A stretch of 64,000 nucleotides of DNA from Deferribacteraceae bacterium UBA6793 (GCA_002452405.1 DKFP01000014.1:459498-523497); one strand, 5' to 3'; shown: positions 42,814 to 51,555, counted from the stretch's first letter. Notes: a model not told the origin generated them from the sequence alone. A program made the numbers and translations.

Positions 42814-43476
42814 CTACCTCCGGGATGTTACGCCGTTCTTATCACAAAAGCTGCCAAGCCCGCAAGCGGAACATCGAGGGGAAACGGGTCTGCAAATCTC
42901 CCGTCCGTAAGCCACAAGTATCTCGTTAATGCGTATCCAATATTCTTTAGGCAGATACCTGCGCAGTTCTGTTTCCGTTTTTTCGGGTGTTTTCGTTTTC
43001 ACATATCCTAATCGGTTAAAAATGCGGTGAACATGAGTATCAACGCACACGGCCGGTTCGCCGTAGCCTTCGACAATGACAAGATTTGCGGTCTTTCTGC
43101 CAACACCTTTCAGTGTGACCAGAGTGTCTATGTCGTCGGGCACTTTTGAATTATACTCATTTATTAATATTTGACAAATGTTTAAAATAGTTTTTGCTTT
43201 AGTTTTATAAAAACCCGCAGGATAGATTAATTTTTCTATCTCATCGTTTGTGAGTTTAAGCATGTCAGCCGGATTGTCTGCCTCCGCGAAGAGTCGCTCA
43301 GAGGATGCCAGAGTGACCTCGTCTTTTGTCCGCAGGCTGATGAGACAGCTCACCAGAACCCTGAATGGGTCTCGTTTGGTCTGTTTTGATATTTTTGTAA
43401 CGGATGGTTCGTCCATTTCGATGTACGCCTTTTCCAGCAGGTCGTACACTTCTTTTATGTCAGACCTCTTCATCAA
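42814..43476 (-). CDS. nth: Endonuclease III
   Basis: A 220-residue base-excision glycosylase/AP lyase for oxidised pyrimidines. The helix-hairpin-helix LVTLKGVGRKTANLV contains the catalytic lysine, and CVDTHVHRIFNRLGY contains the catalytic aspartate. The iron-sulfur loop CRPVSPRCSACGLGSFC keeps the C-X6-C-X2-C-X5-C spacing, so a 4Fe-4S cluster is expected. It overlaps the 85-residue gene upstream by 17 bases. Confidence 0.94.
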   Translation of the reverse strand: MMKRSDIKEVYDLLEKAYIEMDEPSVTKISKQTKRDPFRVLVSCLISLRTKDEVTLASSERLFAEADNPADMLKLTNDEIEKLIYPAGFYKTKAKTILNICQILINEYNSKVPDDIDTLVTLKGVGRKTANLVIVEGYGEPAVCVDTHVHRIFNRLGYVKTKTPEKTETELRRYLPKEYWIRINEILVAYGREICRPVSPRCSACGLGSFCDKNGVTSRR

Positions 43477-43717
43477 GATACTCCCGCAGTTTCGGGCTGA
43501 TGTATGTGTCCGACAGGTCGAAAGTTTTTATAGCTCGCGCAAGCATAAGCAGACGAAAATCCTTCGCCGCCTTTCTGTCCAGAATAAACTGGTATTTACC
43601 GTCGAGCTGACACAGACCGCCCTTCGCGCGCGTGGATTCATAGCGCAGCCGGATGCCCAGCTGCTGTGCCAGTGTTTCAAGCTCCGCAAGGAGCGTATCA
43701 ACCTTGTTTGCTGCCAT
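43460..43717 (-). CDS. Small conserved-looking hypothetical protein
   Basis: An 85-residue protein with an N-terminal helix (KVDTLLAELETLAQQLGIRL), a beta turn (GGLCQLDGKYQFILDRK) and a C-terminal helix pair. I do not recognise a named family, although the pattern RAKGGLCQLDGKY...ILDRK looks constrained. It overlaps the genes on both sides (17 and 20 bases), so it is translated as part of the operon. Confidence 0.7.
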   Translation of the reverse strand: MAANKVDTLLAELETLAQQLGIRLRYESTRAKGGLCQLDGKYQFILDRKAAKDFRLLMLARAIKTFDLSDTYISPKLREYLDEEV

Positions 43718-44879
43718 TTTTCTCCTCTATGCCCATGTACCAATATATTACAGATGCACCGGCGACACAAAAGAAAAATGCGGTGAAAAATACGGGTTTC
43801 AGTCCAAGATGGTCAAACACCAGACCGGAGATGAAAGAACCTGCCACGGTTCCGAGCCCGTAGCCGACTCCGGAATAAATTGTCTGAGCTTTGAGCCTCA
43901 GTCCTTCCGGAAGTTTCGTGCGGAAAAATTTCATTATGCTTATGTGGAAGGTGCCGTATGCAAAACCGTGGAAAGCAGAGAAAAAGAACAGAAGCAACAG
44001 TGAATCTGTTACGGCTGTTGCAAAATAGCGGACTCCGCCCAGCAGCATGGAGATTATCATTATGTATTCCACACGCATGATTTTCAGCACCCGTTCCTGA
44101 TTGTACATGAAGAACATCTCGGCAAGAACACCCGTCGTCCACATGTATCCGGCATATGTCTGCCCGAAGCCTGCCTCTGCAACCTTTATGTTGAAGAAAT
44201 TGCTGAGAAAAGCGTATGATGACAGATATATGGTGACTCCGGCGAAGAAAATTTTTAACTGCGGACTGAGTTTCTTTTCACCTTTGCTGCGCGGTTTGAA
44301 AAGACCCGTGTCGTAATCTGCCAGCAGAGCCGGAACAGCGGACAGCAGGCTGAAAACCGTGTAAAGAAGGATGAAAGCTCCCGCTCCGAAGCTGTCAAAA
44401 AAGAACCCGGTTGCAACAGAGGTCACTATGAATCCTGCCGAGCCGAATATTCTCATCCTGCCGTATGGCATCCGGTCGTTGAGCGAGGACGCGAAACTGT
44501 CTATGACAGGCAGGATGCCCGTTCTGGCGAGTGCGAACACAGCCAGAAGAACAGCCGTGAGCGGCTTGCTGTTAACGAAATATATCGGCACGAGTGCGAA
44601 CGATGAGACGATTATTCCCGTTACCATGAAAAGTCTGCGCCGCTTCACACGTGTGAAGATATCCGCCCATAGGCTTGTGCAGGTGAAAGAGACGATGGGG
44701 AGTATGGACAGGAAAATGCCTATTTCCGTACCTGTATAGCCTGTCTGTTTGAAATAGAATCCGAAATAAGGGTAAATTATCCCAAGAGTGCAGTAGTGCA
44801 GGAAATAGTATGCGGCGAGCACGGGAATTAAAAATCTGTCCCGCGCCGCCGCTTTATCTTTTGAATCGTTACTGAGCAA
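43698..44879 (-). CDS. Major facilitator superfamily transporter (PPP/MFS_1-like)
   Basis: A 393-residue inner-membrane protein with about twelve predicted helices. It starts with FLIPVLAAYYFLHYCTLGII and PYFGFYFKQTGYTGTEIGIF, the pattern of the MFS_1-like/nucleoside or phenylpropionate transporter group. The A-motif-like loop between helices 2 and 3 (SLWADIFTRVKRRRL) is present. Substrate is unknown. It overlaps nifS upstream by 11 bases. Confidence 0.83.
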   Translation of the reverse strand: MLSNDSKDKAAARDRFLIPVLAAYYFLHYCTLGIIYPYFGFYFKQTGYTGTEIGIFLSILPIVSFTCTSLWADIFTRVKRRRLFMVTGIIVSSFALVPIYFVNSKPLTAVLLAVFALARTGILPVIDSFASSLNDRMPYGRMRIFGSAGFIVTSVATGFFFDSFGAGAFILLYTVFSLLSAVPALLADYDTGLFKPRSKGEKKLSPQLKIFFAGVTIYLSSYAFLSNFFNIKVAEAGFGQTYAGYMWTTGVLAEMFFMYNQERVLKIMRVEYIMIISMLLGGVRYFATAVTDSLLLLFFFSAFHGFAYGTFHISIMKFFRTKLPEGLRLKAQTIYSGVGYGLGTVAGSFISGLVFDHLGLKPVFFTAFFFCVAGASVIYWYMGIEEKNGSKQG

Positions 44880-46023
44880 GAGGGGACATTGCGCGGAGTC
44901 TTTCCACGCTCTCTTTAATCATGTCCACGGCGCGGTTTATCTCCTCTTCGGTATTGAATCTGCCGAAGCTGAAACGGATTGAACCGTGAAGATCCACAGG
45001 GTCAACCCCTATGGCATAAAGAACGTGAGAAGCGTCAACGCTTTCGGAGGTACACGCACTGCCTGTGGAGCAGCATATCTCGTCGGCGTATATCATAAGT
45101 GCTTCCGCTTCAATATATTTGAACGCTATGTTGGTAACGCTGCATACCCTTTTTTCCCTGCTGCCGTTGACATAGGTTTTGGGTATCTCATTAAGTATCC
45201 TGTTTTCGAAAAGATCGCGCAGATGTCTGATGTGTGCGGTCTCTTCGTCAAGCTCGTCCATAACTATTTCGCAAGCCTTTGCCAGACCGATGATATTGGG
45301 CACGTTTTCTGTACCTGCCCTCAGTCCGAACTCCTGACTTCCGCCGAAAACGAGGGGCACCATATCGTCTTTCAGGTTTTCGTCAACGTAGAGAACACCT
45401 ATGCCTTTGGGTGCGCATATCTTGTGACCGGAGAAGGTGAGCAGATCCACGCCAAGCTCGCCAACGTCTATTTTCATCTTGCCCATTGCCTGAACGGCGT
45501 CGGTGTGGACGAATATCTGATGTTTTTTTGCTATGTCGGATATTTCGCGGATGGGCTGTATAGTGCCTATCTCGTTGTTGACCAGCATGATTGAAACAAG
45601 GATAGTGTCGCGTCTGATGGCGTTTTTGAAATCTTCAACGCTGACCAGACCCTCCTTGTCCACAGGCAGGTAGGTCACTTCATATCCGTGTTTTTCCAGA
45701 TATTTGCAGGTTTGCAGAACCGCCTTATGCTCGATGGCGCATGTGATGATGTGTTTGCCTCTGTCGGCAAATTTCTCCGCAATGCTTCTGATAGCCATGT
45801 TGTCGGAAGATGAACCGCTGGCTGTGAAGATTATTTCGTGTGGTTCCGCGCCTATGGATTTCGCTATTGTTGCGCGGGCTTTGTCAACATCCTCACGGAC
45901 GACGCGTCCGAGCGAGTGGATGCTCGAAGGGTTGGCAAATTTTTCTTTGAAATATGGAATCATCGCTTCAAAGACCCGCGGGTCGATGGGCGTGGTGGCG
46001 CTGTAGTCAAGATAAATTGACAT
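44869..46023 (-). CDS. Cysteine desulfurase (NifS/IscS family)
   Basis: A 384-residue PLP enzyme that moves sulfur from cysteine onto an active-site cysteine for Fe-S cluster and cofactor synthesis. It begins MSIYLDYSATTPIDPRV, has VSIMLVNNEIGTIQPI, the PLP lysine in FSGHKICAPKGIGVLYV and the mobile catalytic cysteine in CSTGSACTSES. Length and the loop sequence place it in group I (NifS/IscS). The neighbour iscR upstream and cysE further upstream make a cysteine-to-sulfur module. No iscU is in the window. Confidence 0.93.
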   Translation of the reverse strand: MSIYLDYSATTPIDPRVFEAMIPYFKEKFANPSSIHSLGRVVREDVDKARATIAKSIGAEPHEIIFTASGSSSDNMAIRSIAEKFADRGKHIITCAIEHKAVLQTCKYLEKHGYEVTYLPVDKEGLVSVEDFKNAIRRDTILVSIMLVNNEIGTIQPIREISDIAKKHQIFVHTDAVQAMGKMKIDVGELGVDLLTFSGHKICAPKGIGVLYVDENLKDDMVPLVFGGSQEFGLRAGTENVPNIIGLAKACEIVMDELDEETAHIRHLRDLFENRILNEIPKTYVNGSREKRVCSVTNIAFKYIEAEALMIYADEICCSTGSACTSESVDASHVLYAIGVDPVDLHGSIRFSFGRFNTEEEINRAVDMIKESVERLRAMSPLAQ

Positions 46024-46438
46024 CTTTCCCTCCTATGGCCTGTCTCTTTAGGTCATATATAGTAATATTCTCAAGGTAATTGTCTACAGTTTTTTTCAGT
46101 CCGCTCCAAAGCCAGTTTATTCCGCAGTGGTCAAAGTTGCCGCATAAGCCTTCGTTTGTGCAGTCGGAAACGGAAACGGGACCGTCCATTGCATATATGA
46201 CCTCCTTGAGTGTTATCATATTTGCCGGTTTGGCGAGGATATATCCTCCCTGGGCGCCCCTTGAACCTTCAACAATTTGGCTCTTTTTGAGCTTTATGAA
46301 TATCTGCTCCAGATATTTGCGCGAGATGTCCTCGTGTTCCGCTATCTGCGTCAGCGTGACCGGTTTTTCGTCGCCGCCAAGCAGAACCAGCGCAAATATG
46401 GAACGGATAGCATACCTGCTTTTAGTCGTTATTTTCAT
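46007..46438 (-). CDS. iscR: Rrf2-family Fe-S regulator, IscR-like
   Basis: A 143-residue regulator. The winged helix (TKSRYAIRSIFALVLLGGDE, ISRKYLEQIFIKLKKSQIVE, GAQGGYILAKP) is followed by three cysteines spaced C-X5-C-X5-C (DCTNEGLCGNFDHCGI) that would ligate a 2Fe-2S cluster. This spacing matches IscR rather than CymR or NsrR. It overlaps nifS by 17 bases and cysE by 17 bases, so it sits in one tightly packed transcript that it probably controls. Confidence 0.9.
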   Translation of the reverse strand: MKITTKSRYAIRSIFALVLLGGDEKPVTLTQIAEHEDISRKYLEQIFIKLKKSQIVEGSRGAQGGYILAKPANMITLKEVIYAMDGPVSVSDCTNEGLCGNFDHCGINWLWSGLKKTVDNYLENITIYDLKRQAIGGKDVNLS

Positions 46439-47087
46439 ACTGTTCCAGCTTCTTTTTGAGATTATTTATCTCAGATTCCATATGGCACATTCTTGTCGCC
46501 ATGTCTGTTATGGTCCTTGCCACTGGGTCAGGCAAAAGGTTGTGGTCAAATCTGGCGGACTGCTCCTTGCTGTTGGTCACTATTTTTCCGGGGATGCCTA
46601 CGACGGTTGCGTCTTCGGGCACCTCCTTAACGACGACGGAGTTTGAGCCTATCTTTGCGTTTTTGTGCACTGTAAACGAGCCGAGCACCTTTGCGCCGGA
46701 ACCTATAACAACGTTGTCTTCAACGGTGGGGTGGCGTTTCTTTTTTTCAAGGCTGACGCCTCCGAGTGTTACGCCCTGATAGATAGTGACGTCGTTGCCG
46801 ACCTCTGCGGTTTCGCCTATGACAACGCCCATGCCGTGATCAATGAAGAACCGCTTGCCTATGGTTGCGCCGGGGTGTATTTCTATTCCGGTGAGAAATC
46901 TGCCCAGATGCGAAAGCACCCTGCCCATGAGAAACAGTCTTCGCACCCATAACCAGTGTGCCGCCCTGTAAAAGATCATTGCGTGCAGACCGGGATAGCA
47001 CAGCAGAATCTCTATCTTGCTCTTCGCTGCCGGGTCGCGTTCAAAAACGGTGTTTATCTCTTCTCTGATAGTATTTATTATGCCCAT
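46422..47087 (-). CDS. cysE: Serine O-acetyltransferase
   Basis: A 221-residue left-handed beta-helix enzyme that makes O-acetylserine for cysteine. It has YRAAHWLW, the catalytic IHPGATIGKRFFIDHGMGVV and GETAEVGNDVTIYQGVTLGG, and the hexapeptide turns that follow. The C-terminal 20 residues form a charged helix. It heads the cysE-iscR-nifS transcript, linking cysteine supply with sulfur mobilisation. Confidence 0.93.
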   Translation of the reverse strand: MGIINTIREEINTVFERDPAAKSKIEILLCYPGLHAMIFYRAAHWLWVRRLFLMGRVLSHLGRFLTGIEIHPGATIGKRFFIDHGMGVVIGETAEVGNDVTIYQGVTLGGVSLEKKKRHPTVEDNVVIGSGAKVLGSFTVHKNAKIGSNSVVVKEVPEDATVVGIPGKIVTNSKEQSARFDHNLLPDPVARTITDMATRMCHMESEINNLKKKLEQYENND

Positions 47088-47118
47088 ATCCTAGCTGCCT
47101 TGTAGTATTTATGTTTAA

Positions 47119-47144
47119 AATAAAGCCCTGCATGACACAGGGCT
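47119..47144 (-). terminator. Probable terminator after the ferredoxin gene
   Basis: AGCCCTG/CAGGGCT with a seven-base loop; on the minus strand it is followed by TTTATTTT. It separates the ferredoxin from cysE. Confidence 0.65.
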
Positions 47145-47173
47145 ATATGAAAATTCGTTTTTTTTGCCGTTAA

Positions 47174-47341
47174 TTACGCATCAATTGCGTCAACAGGGCA
47201 TACTTCTGCGCAGGCGCCGCAGTCTGTGCAGGTGTCGGGATCGATAGTTCTGCAGTCGTCGCCTTCGCTGATAGCGCCCACGGGGCATTCATCTTCGCAT
47301 ACGCCGCAGTTTGTGCAGCTGTCGTTGATAGTGTAAGCCAT
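47174..47341 (-). CDS. 2[4Fe-4S] ferredoxin, clostridial type
   Basis: A 55-residue protein with two classical cluster motifs: CTNCGVCEDECPVGAI and CTDCGACAEVCPVDAI (each C-X2-C-X2-C-X3-C-P). It starts MAYTINDSC and ends DAIDA. It is an acidic, low-potential electron carrier as in clostridia and other anaerobes. GGAGG lies eight bases upstream of the ATG, and a strong promoter lies further up. It forms a single-gene transcript. Confidence 0.95.
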   Translation of the reverse strand: MAYTINDSCTNCGVCEDECPVGAISEGDDCRTIDPDTCTDCGACAEVCPVDAIDA

Positions 47342-47370
47342 ATCATACCTCCATAATGTCTTCTAAGGGT

Positions 47371-47399
47371 TTAATAAGGTCTAAGTACGCTATTGTCAA
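47371..47399 (-). promoter_or_regulatory. Sigma-70 promoter of the ferredoxin gene
   Basis: Read on the minus strand: TTGACA, exactly 17 bases, TATTAA. It is one of the best promoter matches in the window, fitting a highly expressed ferredoxin. Confidence 0.75.
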
Positions 47400-47504
47400 T
47401 AAGAAAAAGGTGCCAACCGCCTATTGAAAACCATTTTCAGAAAAAGCAGGACTTTTCACCATATTTTTCAGTGTCTTGAGATATTTTATGCTGAATATTT
47501 TTTT

Positions 47505-47533
47505 TTGATGTGGTACAGTATTCATCCTTTAAT
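47505..47533 (+). promoter_or_regulatory. Putative sigma-70 promoter of the small protein/NUDIX pair
   Basis: TTGATG, 17 bases, TTTAAT, with the start codon 22 bases after the -10 element and AAGGAG between. Confidence 0.5.
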
Positions 47534-47555
47534 AAGGCAGAAAAGGAGAATAGCA

Positions 47556-47882
47556 ATGGTTGAAAATATAATGTTCGCAAAGCTGGTTTCAGGCGAAACC
47601 ATCATAGGTATTAAAGACGAAGCGGCAGGCATGGTTAACGACGTTGTGCTTGTTCAGGCTATGCCCACACACACAGGTTCTCTTCAGATAGCCATAGTTC
47701 CTTTCGGTTTTCCATTTGAGGATGAGGTGCGCGGAAGCATCAGGCTCGACCACGTTGTATACGAATACAAAGAAACTCCCGCTGACCTTGCAAACAAATA
47801 CATAGAAACAAAATCAAACATCAGGATAGCCGGAAACCTCGGCGGTCTCGGCGGAAAATCCGACAGCGGACTTATCCTGTAA
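47556..47882 (+). CDS. Small beta-rich protein of unknown function (possibly Sm-like fold)
   Basis: A 108-residue protein starting MVENIMFAKLVSGETIIGIK. The opening strand-turn-strand with G-E-T-I-I-G, followed by NDVVLVQAMP and LQIAIVPFGFPFEDE, recalls Sm/LSm-like barrels in bacterial and phage proteins, but the likeness is by eye only. The end is helical and glycine-rich (NLGGLGGKSDSGLIL). ATG at 47556 has AAGGAG eight bases upstream. The next gene begins one base after its stop codon. Confidence 0.7.
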   Translation: MVENIMFAKLVSGETIIGIKDEAAGMVNDVVLVQAMPTHTGSLQIAIVPFGFPFEDEVRGSIRLDHVVYEYKETPADLANKYIETKSNIRIAGNLGGLGGKSDSGLIL

Positions 47883-47883
47883 T

Positions 47884-48420
47884 ATGCATGACCGATGGTT
47901 TCTGAAAGAGCGGCGTGAAAGGTTTAAGGACGCTGTCCTTAAAATTGAGCACCGCGATTTTCACTTTTCAAAGAACGGACAGACTGGAACATTCACCGTT
48001 GTGAGTATGAAGGACTGGGCTGTGATAATTCCCGTTACGAAAGACGGAAAATTTATCCTTGTCAAACAGTTCCGGGTTGCAACCGGAGAGGTCACTTATG
48101 AGTTTCCCGGCGGCGCACTGGAAGCTGGTGAGGATGCAGAAACAGGTGCGCTTCGAGAGCTTACAGAGGAAACAGGCTTCACAGGAAGACTGACTCTTTT
48201 GTCAAAAATGCGTCCGAACCCTGCGTTTATGGACAATTTCTGCTATGCTTATCTAGCGGAAGGCTGCGAAAAAGTGAAGGAACTGAACCTTGATCCGTTC
48301 GAGGACATCGAACCAGTTGAGGTCACACGGCAGGAGCTTGACGCTATGATTGCCGACGGAACCATCCTGCACAGCATACCGCTGGCAGCATACGGCGTTT
48401 TCAAAGCAAAAGGATATTGA
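47884..48420 (+). CDS. NUDIX hydrolase, ADP-ribose pyrophosphatase type
   Basis: A 178-residue NUDIX enzyme. The box G-X5-E-X7-RELTEETGF lies near residues 79-101, preceded by KQFRVATGEVTYEFPGG, the pattern of ADP-sugar pyrophosphatases (NudF/YffH type). It would hydrolyse ADP-ribose or a related nucleotide sugar. It is translationally adjacent to the unknown small protein upstream, and a family-1 repeat lies ten bases after its stop codon. Confidence 0.88.
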   Translation: MHDRWFLKERRERFKDAVLKIEHRDFHFSKNGQTGTFTVVSMKDWAVIIPVTKDGKFILVKQFRVATGEVTYEFPGGALEAGEDAETGALRELTEETGFTGRLTLLSKMRPNPAFMDNFCYAYLAEGCEKVKELNLDPFEDIEPVEVTRQELDAMIADGTILHSIPLAAYGVFKAKGY

Positions 48421-48429
48421 TTTCGTTTC

Positions 48430-48500
48430 AGATTGCTTCGGGCGATGCCCTCGCAAAGACAATTGCCGTCTCTGCCAGGAGCAGGGCGACGCGGCAGTCT
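48430..48500. repeat. Family-1 palindromic repeat, complete
   Basis: AGATTGCTTCGGGCGATGCC with TCGCAAAGAC, then GTCTCTGCCAGGAGCAGGGC and GCGGCAGTCT. It sits between the NUDIX stop codon and the helicase gene. Confidence 0.8.
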
Positions 48501-48521
48501 CATTTTTGAGGATTAATTTTC

Positions 48522-50648
48522 ATGCCTGATTATTCAAAAGAACTTAACGCTGAACAATACGCGGCGGTGGAACAGACGGAAGGTCCGCTTCTGGTGCTTG
48601 CAGGTGCAGGCACAGGCAAAACCCGTGTGATAACCTACCGAATCGCGCACCTTATAAACAATTTTGGAGTCGCGCCCCAGAACATTCTTGCCGTAACCTT
48701 TACAAACAAGGCAGCGGGCGAGATGAAAGAGCGTATCCTAAAACTTGTTGACAGGCGGGATTCCGACATATGGATAGGAACTTTCCACTCCATCTGCCTG
48801 CGGCTTCTGCGCAGGGACGGACACCTTATCGACCTTGGTGCAGGATTCGGCATACTGGATCAGGACGACAGACTGTCAGTTGTCCGCGACATCGTTAAAG
48901 GTCTGAACATTGATGTAAAAAAGTATCCTCCGAAACAGTACATGTGGCGCATAAGCAATTTTAAGAACACCCGCGCCTATGTTGACGAGCTGAACCCCGG
49001 CACAGATCCGTTCTACATGATGGATGAAGTTTTCAAACTCTACCAGCAGAAGCTGAGAGAGCAGAATTTCATAGACTTCGACGACATGCTGGCGCTCACC
49101 ATCCGCATGTTCCGCCGCAATCCTGAAATTGTTCAGTATTACAGGAATATGTTCCGGTACATACTCGTTGACGAGTATCAGGATACCAACGATATCCAGT
49201 TCCTGTTTCTTAACATCCTTTCTGACGAAAACGGCAATATCTGTGTGGTCGGCGATGATGACCAGTCAATCTACGGCTGGCGTGGGGCTGATATCCGCAA
49301 TATTCTGGAGTTCGACAGCGTTTACCCCACGGCAAAAATAGTGCGCCTGGTGGAAAACTACAGAAGCCGCCCCGTGATACTCTCCGCGGCAAACGAACTT
49401 ATCCGCAACAACAGTATGCGAAAAGGAAAAGACCTGAAAGCCTTCCGGGAAGAAGGCGGTATGGTGCAGGTCATGCCTGTTTCGAACGAAACGTCTGAGG
49501 CGGAGTTCGTAGTCAATAATATAAGGGACTACATAGACAAAGGAGTGCCCGCAGACGAAATAGCGGTTCTTTACAGAACAAACGCTCAGTCGCGTAACTT
49601 CGAGGTGTTCCTGAACAGGCTTAACCTTTCCTACAAAGTTATTGGCGGCATCAGTTTCTATCAGCGAAAAGAAATTAAAGATATCCTCAGCTACCTGAGG
49701 CTTTACGATAACCCTTACGACTCTGTTTCATTCACCAGAAGTGTGAAAGCACCACCACGCGGAGTTGGTGAAATGGCGGTGGACAGCATAACCGCCTATG
49801 CTTCGGAAGAGGGTATAAACCTTGTTGAGGCGTGCAAAAGGTTCCTCCCGCAGATGCGCGGCGCCCAGAGAAAGGGCATGGAACCATATCTGATGATATT
49901 CGAGGAGCTTTCCGTTACGCCTAAAATAAGTGATATGGTGAAGCTGGTCATAAACATGACCGACTATGAGGCTTTCATCAAGCGTTACGAGGACGAACAC
50001 GAAGCAGAGAAACGCATAGAGAACATAAACGAACTTTACAACGCTGCGGTTATGTTTGAACAGGCACTACCCGATGGCAATATAACCGATTTTCTCGCGG
50101 CAACGGCTATCACCACGTCTGTTGACGAGGCAGATTCCGCACCCGCCGTCAAACTCATGACCATCCACTCTGCGAAGGGGCTTGAGTTTGAAAACGTTTT
50201 TCTCACCGGACTCGAAAACGGTCTGTTCCCTCTTCAGGGCAGTCTGGACGATCCGGCACAGCTTGAGGAGGAGCGCAGACTCTGCTATGTGGGTGTTACC
50301 CGCGCGAAACAGAACCTGCATATGACCTACGCAACCACAAGGATGGTCTACGGAAACCGTATGCCGCAGCGCCGCTCAACCTTTCTGGATGAGATGGGCA
50401 TTGTCGGTATGAAGGCTGCGGTACAGCCCAGGCGTACTGTTCCCGGCTATATAAAAGAAGAACGGAAAGCCGCCGTTTCTGCAAAAGAGGTCAACGGCAT
50501 AAAGAGCGGAAGCAAGGTGTTTCACGAAAAATTCGGTGAAGGGATGGTTGTTGCAATCGCCGGAACCGGAGATACAGCCAACGCGGACGTTTTCTTCAAG
50601 ACGACCGGACTTAAAAAAATACGTATAGGCTTTTTGAGGCTCGTATGA
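48522..50648 (+). CDS. Superfamily 1 DNA helicase (UvrD/PcrA/Rep)
   Basis: A 708-residue 3'-5' helicase. Motifs appear in order: Q-type ELNAEQYAAVEQ, Walker A LAGAGTGKTRVI, TFTNKAAGEMKERI (Ia), Walker B YILVDEYQDTN, GDDDQSIYGWRGAD (III), VRLVENYRSRP (IV), LMTIHSAKGLEFENVFLTG (V) and CYVGVTRAKQNLHM (VI). The C terminus has a Tudor-like tail (GSKVFHEKFGEGMVVAI), as in PcrA/UvrD proteins that contact RNA polymerase. It should act in nucleotide-excision or replication-fork repair. Confidence 0.93.
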   Translation: MPDYSKELNAEQYAAVEQTEGPLLVLAGAGTGKTRVITYRIAHLINNFGVAPQNILAVTFTNKAAGEMKERILKLVDRRDSDIWIGTFHSICLRLLRRDGHLIDLGAGFGILDQDDRLSVVRDIVKGLNIDVKKYPPKQYMWRISNFKNTRAYVDELNPGTDPFYMMDEVFKLYQQKLREQNFIDFDDMLALTIRMFRRNPEIVQYYRNMFRYILVDEYQDTNDIQFLFLNILSDENGNICVVGDDDQSIYGWRGADIRNILEFDSVYPTAKIVRLVENYRSRPVILSAANELIRNNSMRKGKDLKAFREEGGMVQVMPVSNETSEAEFVVNNIRDYIDKGVPADEIAVLYRTNAQSRNFEVFLNRLNLSYKVIGGISFYQRKEIKDILSYLRLYDNPYDSVSFTRSVKAPPRGVGEMAVDSITAYASEEGINLVEACKRFLPQMRGAQRKGMEPYLMIFEELSVTPKISDMVKLVINMTDYEAFIKRYEDEHEAEKRIENINELYNAAVMFEQALPDGNITDFLAATAITTSVDEADSAPAVKLMTIHSAKGLEFENVFLTGLENGLFPLQGSLDDPAQLEEERRLCYVGVTRAKQNLHMTYATTRMVYGNRMPQRRSTFLDEMGIVGMKAAVQPRRTVPGYIKEERKAAVSAKEVNGIKSGSKVFHEKFGEGMVVAIAGTGDTANADVFFKTTGLKKIRIGFLRLV

Positions 50649-51379
50649 AAATACTTCTGACAGTTGTAATGGCGTTAGTCTCTTCCGTATGTTTCGCACT
50701 GCCCGACGGGTTCGTATACCTGCGGGATATAGCGCCGGACGTTGCGCAGGATATCAGATATTTTGGATATCATAACTTTACAGGCGTTCCGGTTGATGGC
50801 TATGACGAACCGGAGTGCGTGCTGACCGTTCAGGCTGCTCAGGCACTGAAAAAGGTACAGGCGGAGCTCAGGACGAAGGGTTTTGGACTGAAAGTTTACG
50901 ATTGTTACCGCCCGCAGAGCGCAGTTGACCATTTCGCACGCTGGGCGGAGGACATCAACGATACAAAGACCAAAGCCGAATTTTACCCGGATGAACCTAA
51001 AGAGACACTTTTTGTGCGCGGTTTCATAGCACACAAATCGGGGCATTCCAGAGGAAGCACCGTTGATCTGACCGTTATTCCTTTCGGAAGCAAGCCGAAA
51101 GAGAGCTTTACTGCCTATAAAAATATGAAACGCTGCGATGCTCCCGCCGCTAAACGCTTTGGAGATAATTCACTTGATATGGGAACAGGTTTCGACTGTT
51201 TCAGCCCACTTGCCGCCACGGATAATCCCGAAATCAAAGGCGTTCAGCATACAAACAGATATATCCTGAAAAAGGTCATGGAAAAGTATGGCTTTTATAA
51301 CTACGATAAGGAATGGTGGCACTATACACTGAAAAATGAACCTTTCAGCAATACCTATTTCAATTTCCCGTTGAAATAA
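50645..51379 (+). CDS. D-alanyl-D-alanine dipeptidase (VanX/DdpX family)
   Basis: A 244-residue periplasmic zinc peptidase with a Sec signal peptide (MKILLTVVMALVSSVCFA). The zinc ligands lie in HKSGHSRGSTVDLT (H and D) and KEWWHYTL (E and H), the S-x-H-x-x-G-x-x-x-D and E-x-x-H patterns of VanX. LKVYDCYRPQSAVDHF is the conserved arginine segment. In Gram-negative bacteria such enzymes recycle D-Ala-D-Ala from cell-wall turnover; there is no vanHA context, so a resistance role is not implied. It overlaps the helicase gene by four bases (ATGA). Confidence 0.9.
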   Translation: MKILLTVVMALVSSVCFALPDGFVYLRDIAPDVAQDIRYFGYHNFTGVPVDGYDEPECVLTVQAAQALKKVQAELRTKGFGLKVYDCYRPQSAVDHFARWAEDINDTKTKAEFYPDEPKETLFVRGFIAHKSGHSRGSTVDLTVIPFGSKPKESFTAYKNMKRCDAPAAKRFGDNSLDMGTGFDCFSPLAATDNPEIKGVQHTNRYILKKVMEKYGFYNYDKEWWHYTLKNEPFSNTYFNFPLK

Positions 51380-51445
51380 TCCCGTTATTTTCCGGTTTTT
51401 TTTATTGAATATATTATCCATCAAAATCAGCATCTTAGCGTTTTC

Positions 51446-51470
51446 AGAATAACGCTTAATGCGTTATTCT
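51446..51470. other. Perfect ten-base inverted repeat upstream of mop
   Basis: AGAATAACGC/GCGTTATTCT with a five-base loop. It lies between the vanX end and the mop promoter. No T-tract follows, so it may be an operator rather than a terminator. It shares CGTTAT half-sites with the ModE box at 55509, but facing the opposite way. Confidence 0.55.
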
Positions 51471-51495
51471 ATTGATAAACAAGAATAAAATACTG

Positions 51496-51524
51496 TTGAC
51501 GAACATCGGTGACGGGTCTATATT
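51496..51524 (+). promoter_or_regulatory. Sigma-70 promoter of mop
   Basis: TTGACG, 17 bases, TATATT, followed by an AGGAGG ribosome site and the mop start codon 32 bases after the -10 element. Confidence 0.7.
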
Positions 51525-51555
51525 TTGCATATCAAATACAGACAGGAGGCTTGTT

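Noticed and set aside
50645..51379. Vancomycin-resistance gene vanX
   Set aside because: The enzyme family is right, but there is no vanH/vanA/vanRS neighbour and the protein has a signal peptide, so a cell-wall recycling role is more likely in a Gram-negative cell.
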